From: Nitrospira sp.
GTDB lineage: Bacteria; Nitrospirota; Nitrospiria; Nitrospirales; Nitrospiraceae
Reading direction: 5' to 3'
Assembly: GCA_019636875.1 (NCBI GenBank)
Contig: JAHBWR010000004.1
Span: 1 to 64,000 of the forward strand
Length of the DNA stretch: 64,000 nucleotides
The first letter of the stretch is position 1. Every line of letters starts with the position of its first letter. The position numbers and the translations under genes were made by a program. This document shows, in pieces, positions 46,625 through 56,360 of this stretch. The notes beneath the pieces are model-generated. The model did no database searches. It was not told where the DNA came from and saw only the letters and a program-made list of their open reading frames with translations.

Positions 46625-48766
46625 TTAGTGCTCATGCTTTCCATTAAGGCGCAGCACGGCGATCGATCGAGCTTCCATCTCGTACTGTTCGCCTCCCTTG
46701 AAGCCCGTGACCTGCTTCCCGTTCTCTCCTGGGAGTGCGGTGTCCAGCACTGGGTGCCAACGGATGCCACGCTTGTGGGCCGGTAACGTAAAGGCCATCG
46801 GAGTGTGGTGGGCATTGAGGATCACCAGCAGTGTGTCGTCGACGATCGGACGTCCTTTTTGGTCGCGCTCAGCGATGGCGTCGCCCGCGAGTCTGAGTAC
46901 GAGCGATTTCGCGTAGCCGGCATTCCAGTCGTCGTCGGTCATCTCTTTGCCGTCAGGCCGGAACCACGCGAGATCTTTGACTTCGGATCCTCGGATATGG
47001 CGCCCTTGGAAGAATCGACGTCGTCGAAGAACCGGGTGTTTTTTCCGGAACGCGATGAGGTCTTTAACGAACGCGAGGAAGTCTTGTTGTGCGCGATCCA
47101 GGTTCCAGTCGAACCAGCTGATCTCGCTGTCCTGACAATAGGCGTTATTATTGCCCTTCTGTGTCCGCCCGATCTCGTCCCCGCCGCAGAGCATCGGAAC
47201 GCCTTGCGAAAGAAACAGAAGGGTTAAAAAATTTCGTTTCTGCCGTTCTCGCAGCTCAAGAATCGCGGGATCGTTGCTTGGACCTTCGACGCCGCAATTC
47301 CAGCTGTCATTATCGTTGGTGCCGTCTTGGTTGTTCTCTCCGTTGGCCTCATTATGCTTGCCGCTGTATGACACGAGGTCGTGGAGTGTGAATCCGTCGT
47401 GTGCCGTGACGAAGTTGACACTGGCAAAGGGCCGGCGCCCGCTTGTGCTGTAGAGGTCGCTGCTGCCGGTCAGGCGATAGGCGAGCTCTGCCATCTGACC
47501 TCCGTCTCCTTTGATGTATCGTCGGATCGTGTCCCGATACTTACCGTTCCATTCGGCCCAGCCAACCGGAAAATTGCCGACTTGATAGCCTCCTTCACCG
47601 ACGTCCCAGGGCTCTGCGATCAGTTTGGTTTGGGAGAGGATGGGGTCTTGGTGCAGGATGTCGAAGAAGGCGCTCAGCCGGTCGACGGCATGTAATTCTC
47701 TGGCGAGGGTGGAAGCCAGGTCGAATCGAAACCCATCGACATGCATTTCTGTGACCCAGTACCGCAAACTGTCCATGATGAGCTGAAGCGTTCGTGGGTG
47801 CGAGACATTGAGCGTGTTTCCGCAGCCGGTGTAGTCCATGTAGTAGCGTCGATCATTGTCGATCAAGCGGTAATAGGCGGAATTATCGATCCCTCTGAAT
47901 GAGAGTGTGGGGCCGAGCTGGTTACCTTCGGCCGTATGGTTGTAGACCACGTCGAGAATGACTTCAATGCCGGCGCTGTGGAGTGTCTTCACCATCGTTT
48001 TAAACTCACGGACACCTCGTCCACGAACGGGCGAGACGGTATAGCGGATATCGGGCGCAAAAAAACCGATGGTGTTGTAACCCCAATAGTTGGTCAAGCC
48101 ACGATCCGCTAGGTGCTTATCACGGACGAAGTGATGCACCGGTAACAATTCAACGGCGGTGACGCCTAGCTCCAACAGATGGTCGATGGCCGCAGGCGTC
48201 GTCAGACCGGAATAGGTGCCCCGCATGTGATCCGGTATGTCCGGGTGGCGTGCCGTGAATCCCTTGACGTGAATTTCTGAGATGACCGTCCTATCCCATG
48301 GAGTTTTGAGCAACCGATCGCCTCCCCAGGTGAAGGCCTGATCGATGACGACAGACTTGGGGATGTTGGAGGCATTATTACGGGTGTCAAAGGAGAGATC
48401 TGCTTTGGGGTCGCCCATCCGATATCCGAACATCGCGTCCGACCACTCGACGGTGCCCGCGATCGCTTTGGCATAGGGATCGATCAAGAGTTTGTGGTGA
48501 TTGAACCGATGGCCTTCTTGGGGAGCATAGGGGCCATGGACTCGATATCCATAGTGTTGTCCTGGCCAGAGCCCCGGGATGTACACGTGCCAGACTTGAT
48601 CGGTCCGTTCTTCAAGGCGGATCCGGTGGGACTCCTCGGTTGCTTCAGGCCCATCGAACAGACAGAGCTCAACCGCCGTAGCATGTTCCGAAAAAATGGC
48701 GAAGTTCACGCCTTCGCCGTCCCATGTTGCCCCCAACGGATACGGTTGCCCTGGCCAAACCCTCAT
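46625..48766 (-). CDS. glgX: Glycogen debranching enzyme GlgX (isoamylase-type, GH13)
   Basis: 713 aa. N-terminal CBM48 ([21 protein letters not shown]), then the GH13 barrel with [13 protein letters not shown], nucleophile in DGFRFDLAS, acid Glu in LIAEPWDVG and the third acid in VTAHDGFTL. The DETLNNNED-type region [25 protein letters not shown] (in parts) is typical of GlgX/TreX. Hydrolyses alpha-1,6 branches of glycogen, giving linear chains. Divergent from treZ with 148 bases between starts, so the pair may share regulation. TreX of trehalose pathways is the same family; the neighbours make that a good alternative name. Confidence 0.93.
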   Translation of the reverse strand: MRVWPGQPYPLGATWDGEGVNFAIFSEHATAVELCLFDGPEATEESHRIRLEERTDQVWHVYIPGLWPGQHYGYRVHGPYAPQEGHRFNHHKLLIDPYAKAIAGTVEWSDAMFGYRMGDPKADLSFDTRNNASNIPKSVVIDQAFTWGGDRLLKTPWDRTVISEIHVKGFTARHPDIPDHMRGTYSGLTTPAAIDHLLELGVTAVELLPVHHFVRDKHLADRGLTNYWGYNTIGFFAPDIRYTVSPVRGRGVREFKTMVKTLHSAGIEVILDVVYNHTAEGNQLGPTLSFRGIDNSAYYRLIDNDRRYYMDYTGCGNTLNVSHPRTLQLIMDSLRYWVTEMHVDGFRFDLASTLARELHAVDRLSAFFDILHQDPILSQTKLIAEPWDVGEGGYQVGNFPVGWAEWNGKYRDTIRRYIKGDGGQMAELAYRLTGSSDLYSTSGRRPFASVNFVTAHDGFTLHDLVSYSGKHNEANGENNQDGTNDNDSWNCGVEGPSNDPAILELRERQKRNFLTLLFLSQGVPMLCGGDEIGRTQKGNNNAYCQDSEISWFDWNLDRAQQDFLAFVKDLIAFRKKHPVLRRRRFFQGRHIRGSEVKDLAWFRPDGKEMTDDDWNAGYAKSLVLRLAGDAIAERDQKGRPIVDDTLLVILNAHHTPMAFTLPAHKRGIRWHPVLDTALPGENGKQVTGFKGGEQYEMEARSIAVLRLNGKHEH

Positions 48767-48914
48767 CCTCGCCTCCGTTCTGATCGATTTCTTCGCGTCG
48801 GTTCGTTGTGTGCGTTGTCAGGAATGGCCGGATTGTATCAAAAGCGAGACAAAAATACTTAGCGGGCTTGGTTACGGCCGATGAATTCTGCACAATAGGC
48901 GAGAGGAGGGCAAG

Positions 48915-50798
48915 ATGAATATGACGATGATACCTGACGAGAAGTGGTCGCTTGATATCGGAGCGACACCGAGAAGCGGGGATGCGGTGAAATTTCGTGT
49001 CTGGGCCCCCTATGCCAAGTCCGTCGCCGTGCAACTGGTTGATCAGGATCGAGTCATGGTGCCGATGCAACGGGATGAACGGGGGTATTTTGAAACAGTG
49101 GTGACCGGAGTTGTGCCGCGATCTCGCTATCGCTATGTGCTGGATGGGGGAAAGGAACGGCCTGATCCTGCCTCTCGCTTTCAATCTGATGGGGTGCACG
49201 GCCCGTCCGTCGTGGTTGATCCGACCTCATTCCGTTGGACGGATGTGGAATGGAAGGGCAAGGCGCTGGAAGAATACATCATTTATGAGTTGCACGTCGG
49301 GACCTTCACAAAAGAAGGGACCTTCGAGGCGATTATTCCGCACTTGTCCTATCTGAGGGACAGCGTCGGGATTACGGCGATCGAACTCATGCCGGTGGCA
49401 GAGTTTCCGGGTCGGCGCAATTGGGGCTACGATGGAGTCCACCCCTTCGCTCCACAATCAAGTTACGGAGGCCCTCAGGGCCTAAAACGGCTCGTCGATG
49501 CCTGTCATGCAGCCGGACTCGCGGTGATTCTTGATGTGGTGTACAACCACTTAGGACCAGAGGGAAACTATCTGAACGACTTTGGCCCCTATTTTACGGA
49601 TCGGTACAGGACTCCCTGGGGATCGGCGATCAATTATGATGGGCCGGATAGCGACGAAGTCAGGCAATACGTCGTCGACAACGCGTTGTATTGGGTGACG
49701 GAGTATCACATTGACGGGCTTAGGTTGGATGCGATCCATGGCATCTTCGATTTCAGTGCGCAGCATGTCCTCAAGGATCTTGCGTCCGCCGTCCATAGTC
49801 AGGCTCAACGCCTTGGGCGACAGGTGAACGTGATCGCAGAGAGTGACTTGAACGACTCACGGGTAATCGATCCTCCGTCGGTCGGGGGTTATGGACTCGA
49901 CGGCCAATGGAACGACGATTTCCACCATGCCTTGCGCGTCGTGGTTGCGGATGAGCGGAAAGGATACTATGAGGATTTTCACGGGCTTGTTGATCTGGCC
50001 GCAGCGGTTCGTGAGGGATTCGTCTACCACGCGCGGTACTCGGCCTACCGGCGACGCCGACATGGGAACTCCTCTCGACATTGCCGGCCATCTCAGTTTG
50101 TCGTGTTTTCACAGAATCATGATCAAATCGGGAATCGTGCGGTCGGTGATCGATTGAGCACCCAACTTCCATGGGATGCGCTCAAGGCCATCCAGGCTCT
50201 CGTCCTCCTGTCTCCCAATATCCCATTGCTCTTCATGGGAGAGGAGTATGGGGAAACAGCACCGTTTCAGTACTTCATCGAACACGGGGACCCTGACTTG
50301 GTCCAAGCGGTCAGGCAAGGCCGTCGGCGGGAATTCGCACATTTCGGTTGGAACCCGGAAGATATTCCAGACCCTCAGGCCGTAGCGACCTTCGAGCGGA
50401 GTCGGCTGAATCGGGAACGACTCGACGATCGGCAAACAGCCCTGTTGCGATGGAGCCAAGCCCTGATCCAGCTCAGAAAAAAGGAGCCGTCGTTGGGCGC
50501 CGGAGACGGCACGATTCGGATCCATCGGACGTGGGTGTTTGATGACGAACGGGTTCTGGTGATGCATCGGTGGACCAGAGACAATACCGCCTCGCTGGTG
50601 GTGTGTGGCTTCAATACGTCGCCGACTACGGTACAGTTGGTCGAGCCGCAAGGCACATGGTTGCGGAGGCTTGATGCTATGGACAAAGAATTCGGCGGGA
50701 GTGGTCAAGGTTCAATGCCGACGCAGCTCTCTATCTCACCTGAAGGAGCGTCAGTGTCGATTCCCGCCTATGGTGCGGCCGTGTTCATAGCTTCCTAA
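48915..50798 (+). CDS. treZ: Malto-oligosyltrehalose trehalohydrolase
   Basis: 627 aa. N-terminal CBM48-like domain (VKFRVWAPYAKSVAVQL), then GH13 motifs: [28 protein letters not shown] with the nucleophile, VNVIAESDLND with the acid, and VFSQNHDQIGNR. The NHLGPEGNYL and AESDLND sequences separate TreZ from branching and debranching enzymes. It releases trehalose from maltooligosyltrehalose. The partner TreY is not in this window. ATG follows GAGGAGGGCAAG. Confidence 0.93.
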   Translation: MNMTMIPDEKWSLDIGATPRSGDAVKFRVWAPYAKSVAVQLVDQDRVMVPMQRDERGYFETVVTGVVPRSRYRYVLDGGKERPDPASRFQSDGVHGPSVVVDPTSFRWTDVEWKGKALEEYIIYELHVGTFTKEGTFEAIIPHLSYLRDSVGITAIELMPVAEFPGRRNWGYDGVHPFAPQSSYGGPQGLKRLVDACHAAGLAVILDVVYNHLGPEGNYLNDFGPYFTDRYRTPWGSAINYDGPDSDEVRQYVVDNALYWVTEYHIDGLRLDAIHGIFDFSAQHVLKDLASAVHSQAQRLGRQVNVIAESDLNDSRVIDPPSVGGYGLDGQWNDDFHHALRVVVADERKGYYEDFHGLVDLAAAVREGFVYHARYSAYRRRRHGNSSRHCRPSQFVVFSQNHDQIGNRAVGDRLSTQLPWDALKAIQALVLLSPNIPLLFMGEEYGETAPFQYFIEHGDPDLVQAVRQGRRREFAHFGWNPEDIPDPQAVATFERSRLNRERLDDRQTALLRWSQALIQLRKKEPSLGAGDGTIRIHRTWVFDDERVLVMHRWTRDNTASLVVCGFNTSPTTVQLVEPQGTWLRRLDAMDKEFGGSGQGSMPTQLSISPEGASVSIPAYGAAVFIAS

Positions 50799-50867
50799 TG
50801 CAGAACGGCCTGCGACGCCGAGCAGTGAGCGTGCCCGAATGGGACTTTTAATGCGAGGAGGTTGGTA

Positions 50868-51782
50868 ATGCCGGATTCGTACGTAGCGAGTTTCTTGGAA
50901 CGATGGTTCGAATGGTCGACGACGTCTGGCTTGCGAGTCCTGATCATTTCCGTCGTGATGGTGATGGGACTCGCCATTATCAAACGGGCGATGGACCGAT
51001 TCCAAAAGGTGTACGAAGGGACGTTGCCGACTGAAGGGCAGATCAAGCGGGCGACGACGCTGACCCATGTGATTCGTGACGTAGGTCGTGTGGTGATCCT
51101 TGCCATGGGAGGCATGATGATCATGTCGGAGGTCGGAGTCGATCTGAAGCCGATCTTGGCGGCGGCCGGCCTCGGAGGATTGGCGATCGGCTTCGGCGCC
51201 CAAAGTTTGGTGAAAGATGTGATTACGGGCTTTTTCATCCTGCTCGAAGATTCGATCCGAGTCGGTGATGTCGTGGAGATCGCGGGGGTCGGAGGGGTAG
51301 TCGAGGAGGTGAAACTCAGGACCGTGACGCTGCGCGACCTGTCCGGGAATGTGCATGTGGTGCCGAACGGGGTTATCGACAAGGTTAAGAATATGACCAA
51401 GGTCTATGCCTTTTACCTTTTCGAAGTCGGAATTGCCTATCGAGAAGATGTCGACGAAGTCATGGGCGTCCTGCACGATATCGCGGAGGAGTTGCGGCGA
51501 GATCCGCAGTTTGCCGAAGATATTCTCGAGCCGTTGGAAATGTTGGGTGTCGATCAATTCGCCGATTCGGCCGTGATCATCAAGTGCCGGATCAAGACTC
51601 GGCCGATCAAGCAATGGCGTGTGGGACGAGAGATGAATCGCCGGATCAAGAAGACTTTCGACGCGAAGGGGATCGAAATCCCGTTCCCGCATCAAACCAT
51701 CTACTGGGGTGAACCGAAACAGGGAACACCGCCTCCGCTGTATGTCGCGGGAATGGAGCCGAGCCAACAGGCTTCACATTGA
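50868..51782 (+). CDS. mscS: Small-conductance mechanosensitive channel, MscS family
   Basis: 304 aa from the ATG at 50868 behind GAGGAGG. Two or three N-terminal helices, then the pore helix and beta domain AAGLGGLAIGFGAQSLVKDVITGFFILLEDSIRVGDVVEI (in parts), GNVHVVPNGVIDKVKN, and a C-terminal alpha/beta domain ending FPHQTIYWGEP. Complete MscS architecture without extra domains. Releases solutes on sudden drop in osmolarity. Followed 11 bases later by the metallopeptidase gene. Confidence 0.92.
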   Translation: MPDSYVASFLERWFEWSTTSGLRVLIISVVMVMGLAIIKRAMDRFQKVYEGTLPTEGQIKRATTLTHVIRDVGRVVILAMGGMMIMSEVGVDLKPILAAAGLGGLAIGFGAQSLVKDVITGFFILLEDSIRVGDVVEIAGVGGVVEEVKLRTVTLRDLSGNVHVVPNGVIDKVKNMTKVYAFYLFEVGIAYREDVDEVMGVLHDIAEELRRDPQFAEDILEPLEMLGVDQFADSAVIIKCRIKTRPIKQWRVGREMNRRIKKTFDAKGIEIPFPHQTIYWGEPKQGTPPPLYVAGMEPSQQASH

Positions 51783-51793
51783 AAGGGGTTTGC

Positions 51794-52831
51794 GTGGTCG
51801 GCAAGGCGAGAACAGAGCAGGAAGCGGCGTGGGTCAGTTGGTCTGATGAAAAACTTCTCGACTTACGCTTCTGTGACCTCAACGTGACGATGGAGCGAAG
51901 TCAGGTCACCGACCAAATTGCGCAATTATCCAAAGAATTAGGCGATCGAGGCCTCCTCTTCCGCCCGCATTTCTGGTTTTCCAACGAGTGGTTCACTCCG
52001 GATGGGGTTCCTGGCATTGCCGTGCCCTTTTACCTGGCACACCCACGGTTGGCTCAACTGGAACTGTCGCAGATGTTGGAGGTGGAGGGGGGCACCCCGG
52101 AATGGTGCATGCGCATTCTTCGGCATGAAGCCGGGCATGCGGTGGAAAATGCCTATGGGATCCGTCGCCGTCGCGATCGGCAGGCGATCTTCGGAAGGTC
52201 GACCCAACCCTATCCCAAGTTCTACACCCCGAAACCATACAGCAAAAGCTACGTCCTTCATTTAGATATGTGGTATGCGCAGAGCCATCCAGACGAAGAC
52301 TTTGCGGAGACCTTTGCAGTGTGGCTGAATCCACAGTCGTTGTGGAGGGAACGGTATGCCGGTTGGCCGGCGATCAAAAAGTTGGAATACATGGACCGGT
52401 TGATGGACTCGTTGGTCGATGCACGACCGATGGTCACGACCAAGCAACATGTGGACTCGCTGCCTCGCCTTCGTCGGACTTTACGGAAGCACTATGAGCA
52501 GAAGCATGCCCACTACGGAACGCCTCATCCGACATTCTATGATCGCGATTTGGGTCGTATTTTTTCTGCTGCCTCTGAGTATCGAGATAATCTCTCGGCG
52601 GTGCAGTTTCTCACGCGTATTCGCCGGGACGTGTGTCGGGAGGTCGCGGCCTGGACCGGAGAATACCAATACACGATCGACCGCGTGTTTGAAGATATCG
52701 TGACGCGCTGTCGCGAACAACGCCTTAGGCTGGCCATTCCGGAGGGGAAGGCGACACTCGATGTCACAATTCTGTTGACGGTTCAAACAATGAACTATCT
52801 GCACAGCGGGCATCATCGGGTGGCGTTATGA
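51794..52831 (+). CDS. Putative zinc metallopeptidase (HEAGH) of unknown substrate
   Basis: 345 aa from GTG 51794 (AAAGGGG five bases before); TTG 51779 overlapping the mscS stop is the alternative. No signal peptide. Zinc motif HEAGH in MRILRHEAGHAVENAYG (about residue 110 on), with a downstream acidic EDFAETFAVWL as the likely third ligand, as in gluzincins. HPRLAQLELSQML precedes. The rest is helical and basic. Its stop overlaps the start of an ATP-grasp ligase gene (ATGA). The family is known from environmental genomes as a putative zinc-binding metallopeptidase; neither target nor function is established. Confidence 0.7.
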   Translation: MVGKARTEQEAAWVSWSDEKLLDLRFCDLNVTMERSQVTDQIAQLSKELGDRGLLFRPHFWFSNEWFTPDGVPGIAVPFYLAHPRLAQLELSQMLEVEGGTPEWCMRILRHEAGHAVENAYGIRRRRDRQAIFGRSTQPYPKFYTPKPYSKSYVLHLDMWYAQSHPDEDFAETFAVWLNPQSLWRERYAGWPAIKKLEYMDRLMDSLVDARPMVTTKQHVDSLPRLRRTLRKHYEQKHAHYGTPHPTFYDRDLGRIFSAASEYRDNLSAVQFLTRIRRDVCREVAAWTGEYQYTIDRVFEDIVTRCREQRLRLAIPEGKATLDVTILLTVQTMNYLHSGHHRVAL

Positions 52832-53913
52832 AACCATTACGCGTTCTCGTCCTGGTCCACGAAGACCTCGTTCCGCCGGATACGGTCGAGGGAGTTGACC
52901 TCAGCATGGCTGGGTGGAGGACGGAATACGAAGTCGTCCACACGCTTCGAGAGATCGGACATGAGGTGCGTCCGCTTGGTGTTCAACACGAACTCGCCGT
53001 GATCCGCCAAGCAGTCGATGACTGGAAGCCGCACATCGCCTTCAATTTGCTGGAGGAGTTCAGCGGGGTAGCCATCTATGATCAAAACGTGGTGTCGTAT
53101 CTCGAATTACTCAAGGTGCCGTACACGGGGTGCAATCCTAGAGGATTAATGTTGGCGCGCGATAAAGGATTGGCCAAAAAAATTCTCTACTATCACCGAA
53201 TTCCGATTCCGGAGTTCATCACGGTCCCATTAGGTCGTTTGGTTAAACGACCCAAAGAGCTGGCATTCCCGTTGATCGTGAAATCCGTCTCGGAAGAAGC
53301 CTCGCTGGGCATTTCCCAGGCCTCGATTGTGGATGATGACGACAAGTTGCAAGAGCGAGTCAGGTTTATCCATCAGAGCCTCGGTACGGGTGCGTTAGTG
53401 GAACGATACATCGAAGGACGTGAATTGTATGTTGGAGTGATGGGCAATCATCGCCTGCAAGTGTTTCCCGTGTGGGAGTTGGATATGAGCCGATTACCGG
53501 AAGAAACCAGAAAGATCGCCACGGCGCGCGTGAAGTGGAGTCGAGCCTACCAGCAGAAATACGGGCTCCGCTCGAATGCAGCCGGTGATCTCACGGAATC
53601 GCAACGACAGCTGTTTCAGAGTCTCGCCAAGCGGGTCTACCGTAGCCTGGGACTCAGCGGGTACGCGAGGATTGACTTTCGACTTGATCCGACGGGACAG
53701 GTCTATGTCCTCGAAGCGAACCCAAATCCTCACATCGGCACGATCGAGGATTTTGCCTCCTCCGCCGTCGGCGCGGAACTTCCATACGCTGCTCTGCTGC
53801 AACGGATTGTCGATCTAGGCCTGCGGTGGCATCCGCACGTCACACCGTCCGACAGAACGACTCCGGTTCCGAGCCGGGTCGGCGAAGGACAGGACGGCGT
53901 CACCCCGCCTTGA
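52828..53913 (+). CDS. ATP-grasp ligase, D-alanine-D-alanine ligase-like
   Basis: 361 aa. ATP-grasp elements: PYTGCNPRGLMLARDKGLAKKIL (about 95-115), PLIVKSVSEEASLGISQ with nucleotide-binding Lys, LVERYIEGRELYVGVMG, and metal ligands in ARIDFRLDP and VLEANPNPHIG. The early FNLLEEF and the DDL-like core place it near D-Ala-D-Ala ligases and their relatives, but the expected Ddl substrate-binding residues cannot be confirmed by eye. Coupled to the metallopeptidase gene by a 4-base overlap, suggesting one makes a peptide-like bond that the other cuts. Overlaps the convergent glgB by 14 bases. Confidence 0.78.
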   Translation: MKPLRVLVLVHEDLVPPDTVEGVDLSMAGWRTEYEVVHTLREIGHEVRPLGVQHELAVIRQAVDDWKPHIAFNLLEEFSGVAIYDQNVVSYLELLKVPYTGCNPRGLMLARDKGLAKKILYYHRIPIPEFITVPLGRLVKRPKELAFPLIVKSVSEEASLGISQASIVDDDDKLQERVRFIHQSLGTGALVERYIEGRELYVGVMGNHRLQVFPVWELDMSRLPEETRKIATARVKWSRAYQQKYGLRSNAAGDLTESQRQLFQSLAKRVYRSLGLSGYARIDFRLDPTGQVYVLEANPNPHIGTIEDFASSAVGAELPYAALLQRIVDLGLRWHPHVTPSDRTTPVPSRVGEGQDGVTPP

Positions 53914-56101
53914 AGTAGAGCACCGACAGCGGCGGTAGGGTGAGGGTAACAGAATTCGGAAAACCGTGTGCGGCGACCGGTTCGGCCATCACGCCGCCCC
54001 CATTCCCCAGGTTGCTCCCACCATAGGTTTCGGCGTCGCTGTTCAAGAGTTCCCGATACTGACCTAACGTAGGCACGCCGACTCGGTAGTTGTGGCGCGG
54101 AACCGGCGTGAAGTTGCACACACAGACGACTTGATTGTTAGAATCTCTGGCCTTGCGGAGAAAGGAGATGACCGAATTCTCCGTGTCATTGATGTCGATC
54201 CACTGGAATCCGGTCCAATCGTAATCAATCTCGTACAGCGCCGGCTCGTTCCGATAGAGCCAGTTGAGATCCCGGACGTACCGTTGTAGGCCCACATGCG
54301 GTTCATGCTGGCAGAGATGCCACTGAAGACTGTCGTCATGGTTCCACTCCCACCACTGACCGAATTCTCCTCCCATGAAGAGCATGTTCTTTCCTGGATG
54401 ACCATACATGTAACCGTAGAGGGCACGCAGGTTGGCAAAGCGCTGCCAGTTGTCGCCCGGCATCTTGTCGAGCAAGGCCTTCTTCCCGTGCACCACTTCA
54501 TCATGGGACAGCACGAGAACGAAATTTTCCTGAAACGCATACAGTAAGCTGAATGTAATCAGACTCTGGTGATGCTTGCGATGGACCGGGTCCTTGGAAA
54601 AATACTCGAGCATGTCATGCATCCAGCCCATGTTCCATTTGAAGGTAAACCCCAATCCGCCCGTATAGGTCGGTTTCGACACACCAGGCCAGGCCGTCGA
54701 TTCTTCGGCAATCGTGACGGCTCCGGAGTGCTCTTGGTGGACAAGGATGTTGAGTTCTTTTAGGAATGAGACGGCCGCTAAGTTTTCGTTTCCCCCGAAC
54801 TGGTTGGGGATCCATTCGCCGGCTTTTCTGCCATAGTCCAAGTACAACATCGAGGCGACTGCATCTACGCGAAGCCCATCGATGTGGTACTTGTCCAGCC
54901 AGAAGAGCGCACTGTTCTGGAGAAAATTCTTTACCTCCACGCGGCCGTAGTTGAAGATGCGGCTCTTCCATTCCGGATGATAGCCGAGACGCTCGTCTTC
55001 GTGGTCATAGAGATGCGTGCCGTCGAACCAGGCCAAGCCATAGGCATCGTCGGGGAAATGCGCCGGTGCCCAATCCATGATGATGCCGATTCCCGCTTGA
55101 TGCGCGGCATCGACGAAGGCCATGAATTCTTCCGGTGAGCCGAATCGGCTGGTAGCGGAAAAGTAGCCGGTGGCCTGGTAGCCCCACGATCCGTCGAAAG
55201 GATGTTCGGTGACCGGCATCAGTTCAATATGGGTGTAACCCATGTATTTGACATAGTGAATGAGTTTGTCGGCCAGCTCACGATAGGTCAGCCAGCGATT
55301 CTCCTCTTCGGGCACCCGCATCCAGGATCCCAGATGCACCTCGTAGATGGACATGGGGGCGGTCAGCGGATCACGAGTGGCGCGGGCATCCATCCAAGCT
55401 CGATCGTTCCACCGGTAGCTGGAGAGATTGTGAACGATTGATGCTGTACGAGGACGCAGCTCAGCCGAGAATGCATAGGGGTCGGCCTTGGTGAAGGGTG
55501 CGGCCGTATGGTGAGAGCGAACTTCGTACTTATAAATCGTTCTTTCAGGGATGCCCGGGATAAACAATTCCCAGAGGCCGGTTGATCCACGCCCCACCAT
55601 CTGATGGCAGCGACCGTCCCAACGATTAAAGTCGCCGACGACACTCACTCGAATGGCGTTCGGAGCCCAGACAACAAAATGAACGCCGGCGACGCCATCG
55701 ACGGTTGTGAGATGGGCGCCCAATCTCTCGTAGCCTTTGAACAGTTTTCCTTCTGAAAACAGGTGCAGATCATGGTCGGTGATCATGGGAGAGAACGCAT
55801 AGGGATCGTGGCGTTCTGTAACGGTTCCTTCAGAACCGGTGATTCGGGTTCGGTATTTCAACGTCCCTTTCGGTGCGTCTAGCACCGCCTCGAATAAGCC
55901 TGATTCATGGATGCGTTTCATCTGTACCGGATTGCGGCCAGGCGTATCGGGAATAATCTGTGCTTCGCTCGCGTCCGGTGCGTAGGCTCGGATTGTGACA
56001 ACCTCTTTACCATCTATGGCTGTGCGATGCGGGCCCAATAACTCACGCGGATCCCAAAGTTCAGCATTGACGAGACGTTCAATGTGTTCGAGCTGCACCA
56101 T
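53900..56101 (-). CDS. glgB: 1,4-alpha-glucan branching enzyme
   Basis: 733 aa from the ATG at 56101 with AAGGAGGG upstream; a longer frame to 56176 would add 25 basic residues not found in the family. Two N-terminal CBM48-type domains, then the GH13 catalytic part: GIIMDWAPAHFPDDAYGLAWFDG (in parts), nucleophile in GLRVDAVASMLYLDY, acid in TIAEESTAWPGV, and LVLSHDEVVHGK. The C-terminal beta domain ends LPPLSVLYFKAG. Adds alpha-1,6 branches to glycogen. GlgA and GlgC are not in this window. Confidence 0.96.
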   Translation of the reverse strand: MVQLEHIERLVNAELWDPRELLGPHRTAIDGKEVVTIRAYAPDASEAQIIPDTPGRNPVQMKRIHESGLFEAVLDAPKGTLKYRTRITGSEGTVTERHDPYAFSPMITDHDLHLFSEGKLFKGYERLGAHLTTVDGVAGVHFVVWAPNAIRVSVVGDFNRWDGRCHQMVGRGSTGLWELFIPGIPERTIYKYEVRSHHTAAPFTKADPYAFSAELRPRTASIVHNLSSYRWNDRAWMDARATRDPLTAPMSIYEVHLGSWMRVPEEENRWLTYRELADKLIHYVKYMGYTHIELMPVTEHPFDGSWGYQATGYFSATSRFGSPEEFMAFVDAAHQAGIGIIMDWAPAHFPDDAYGLAWFDGTHLYDHEDERLGYHPEWKSRIFNYGRVEVKNFLQNSALFWLDKYHIDGLRVDAVASMLYLDYGRKAGEWIPNQFGGNENLAAVSFLKELNILVHQEHSGAVTIAEESTAWPGVSKPTYTGGLGFTFKWNMGWMHDMLEYFSKDPVHRKHHQSLITFSLLYAFQENFVLVLSHDEVVHGKKALLDKMPGDNWQRFANLRALYGYMYGHPGKNMLFMGGEFGQWWEWNHDDSLQWHLCQHEPHVGLQRYVRDLNWLYRNEPALYEIDYDWTGFQWIDINDTENSVISFLRKARDSNNQVVCVCNFTPVPRHNYRVGVPTLGQYRELLNSDAETYGGSNLGNGGGVMAEPVAAHGFPNSVTLTLPPLSVLYFKAG

Positions 56102-56360
56102 AGATCTCACCCTCCTTGGCCATTGGTCAGTGATCCCTATCCTAAGCCAGTCGCTCATGCTAAGAAAGGGGGGCAAGAGAATGAGCGAGCCTCATGGGGT
56201 GAAATCATCAATTCACGCGTTGTCGATTGATGACGAGGCTGGACGAAGCACGGTCGGGTGCCTATGATGGCACGAACCATCAATTCAGAAAGAACTTGAG
56301 CTTGAGCAGGTCGCTTCTCCCTGCAAGTATGGTTGCAGTACCTGATCGGAAGTCATCCTC

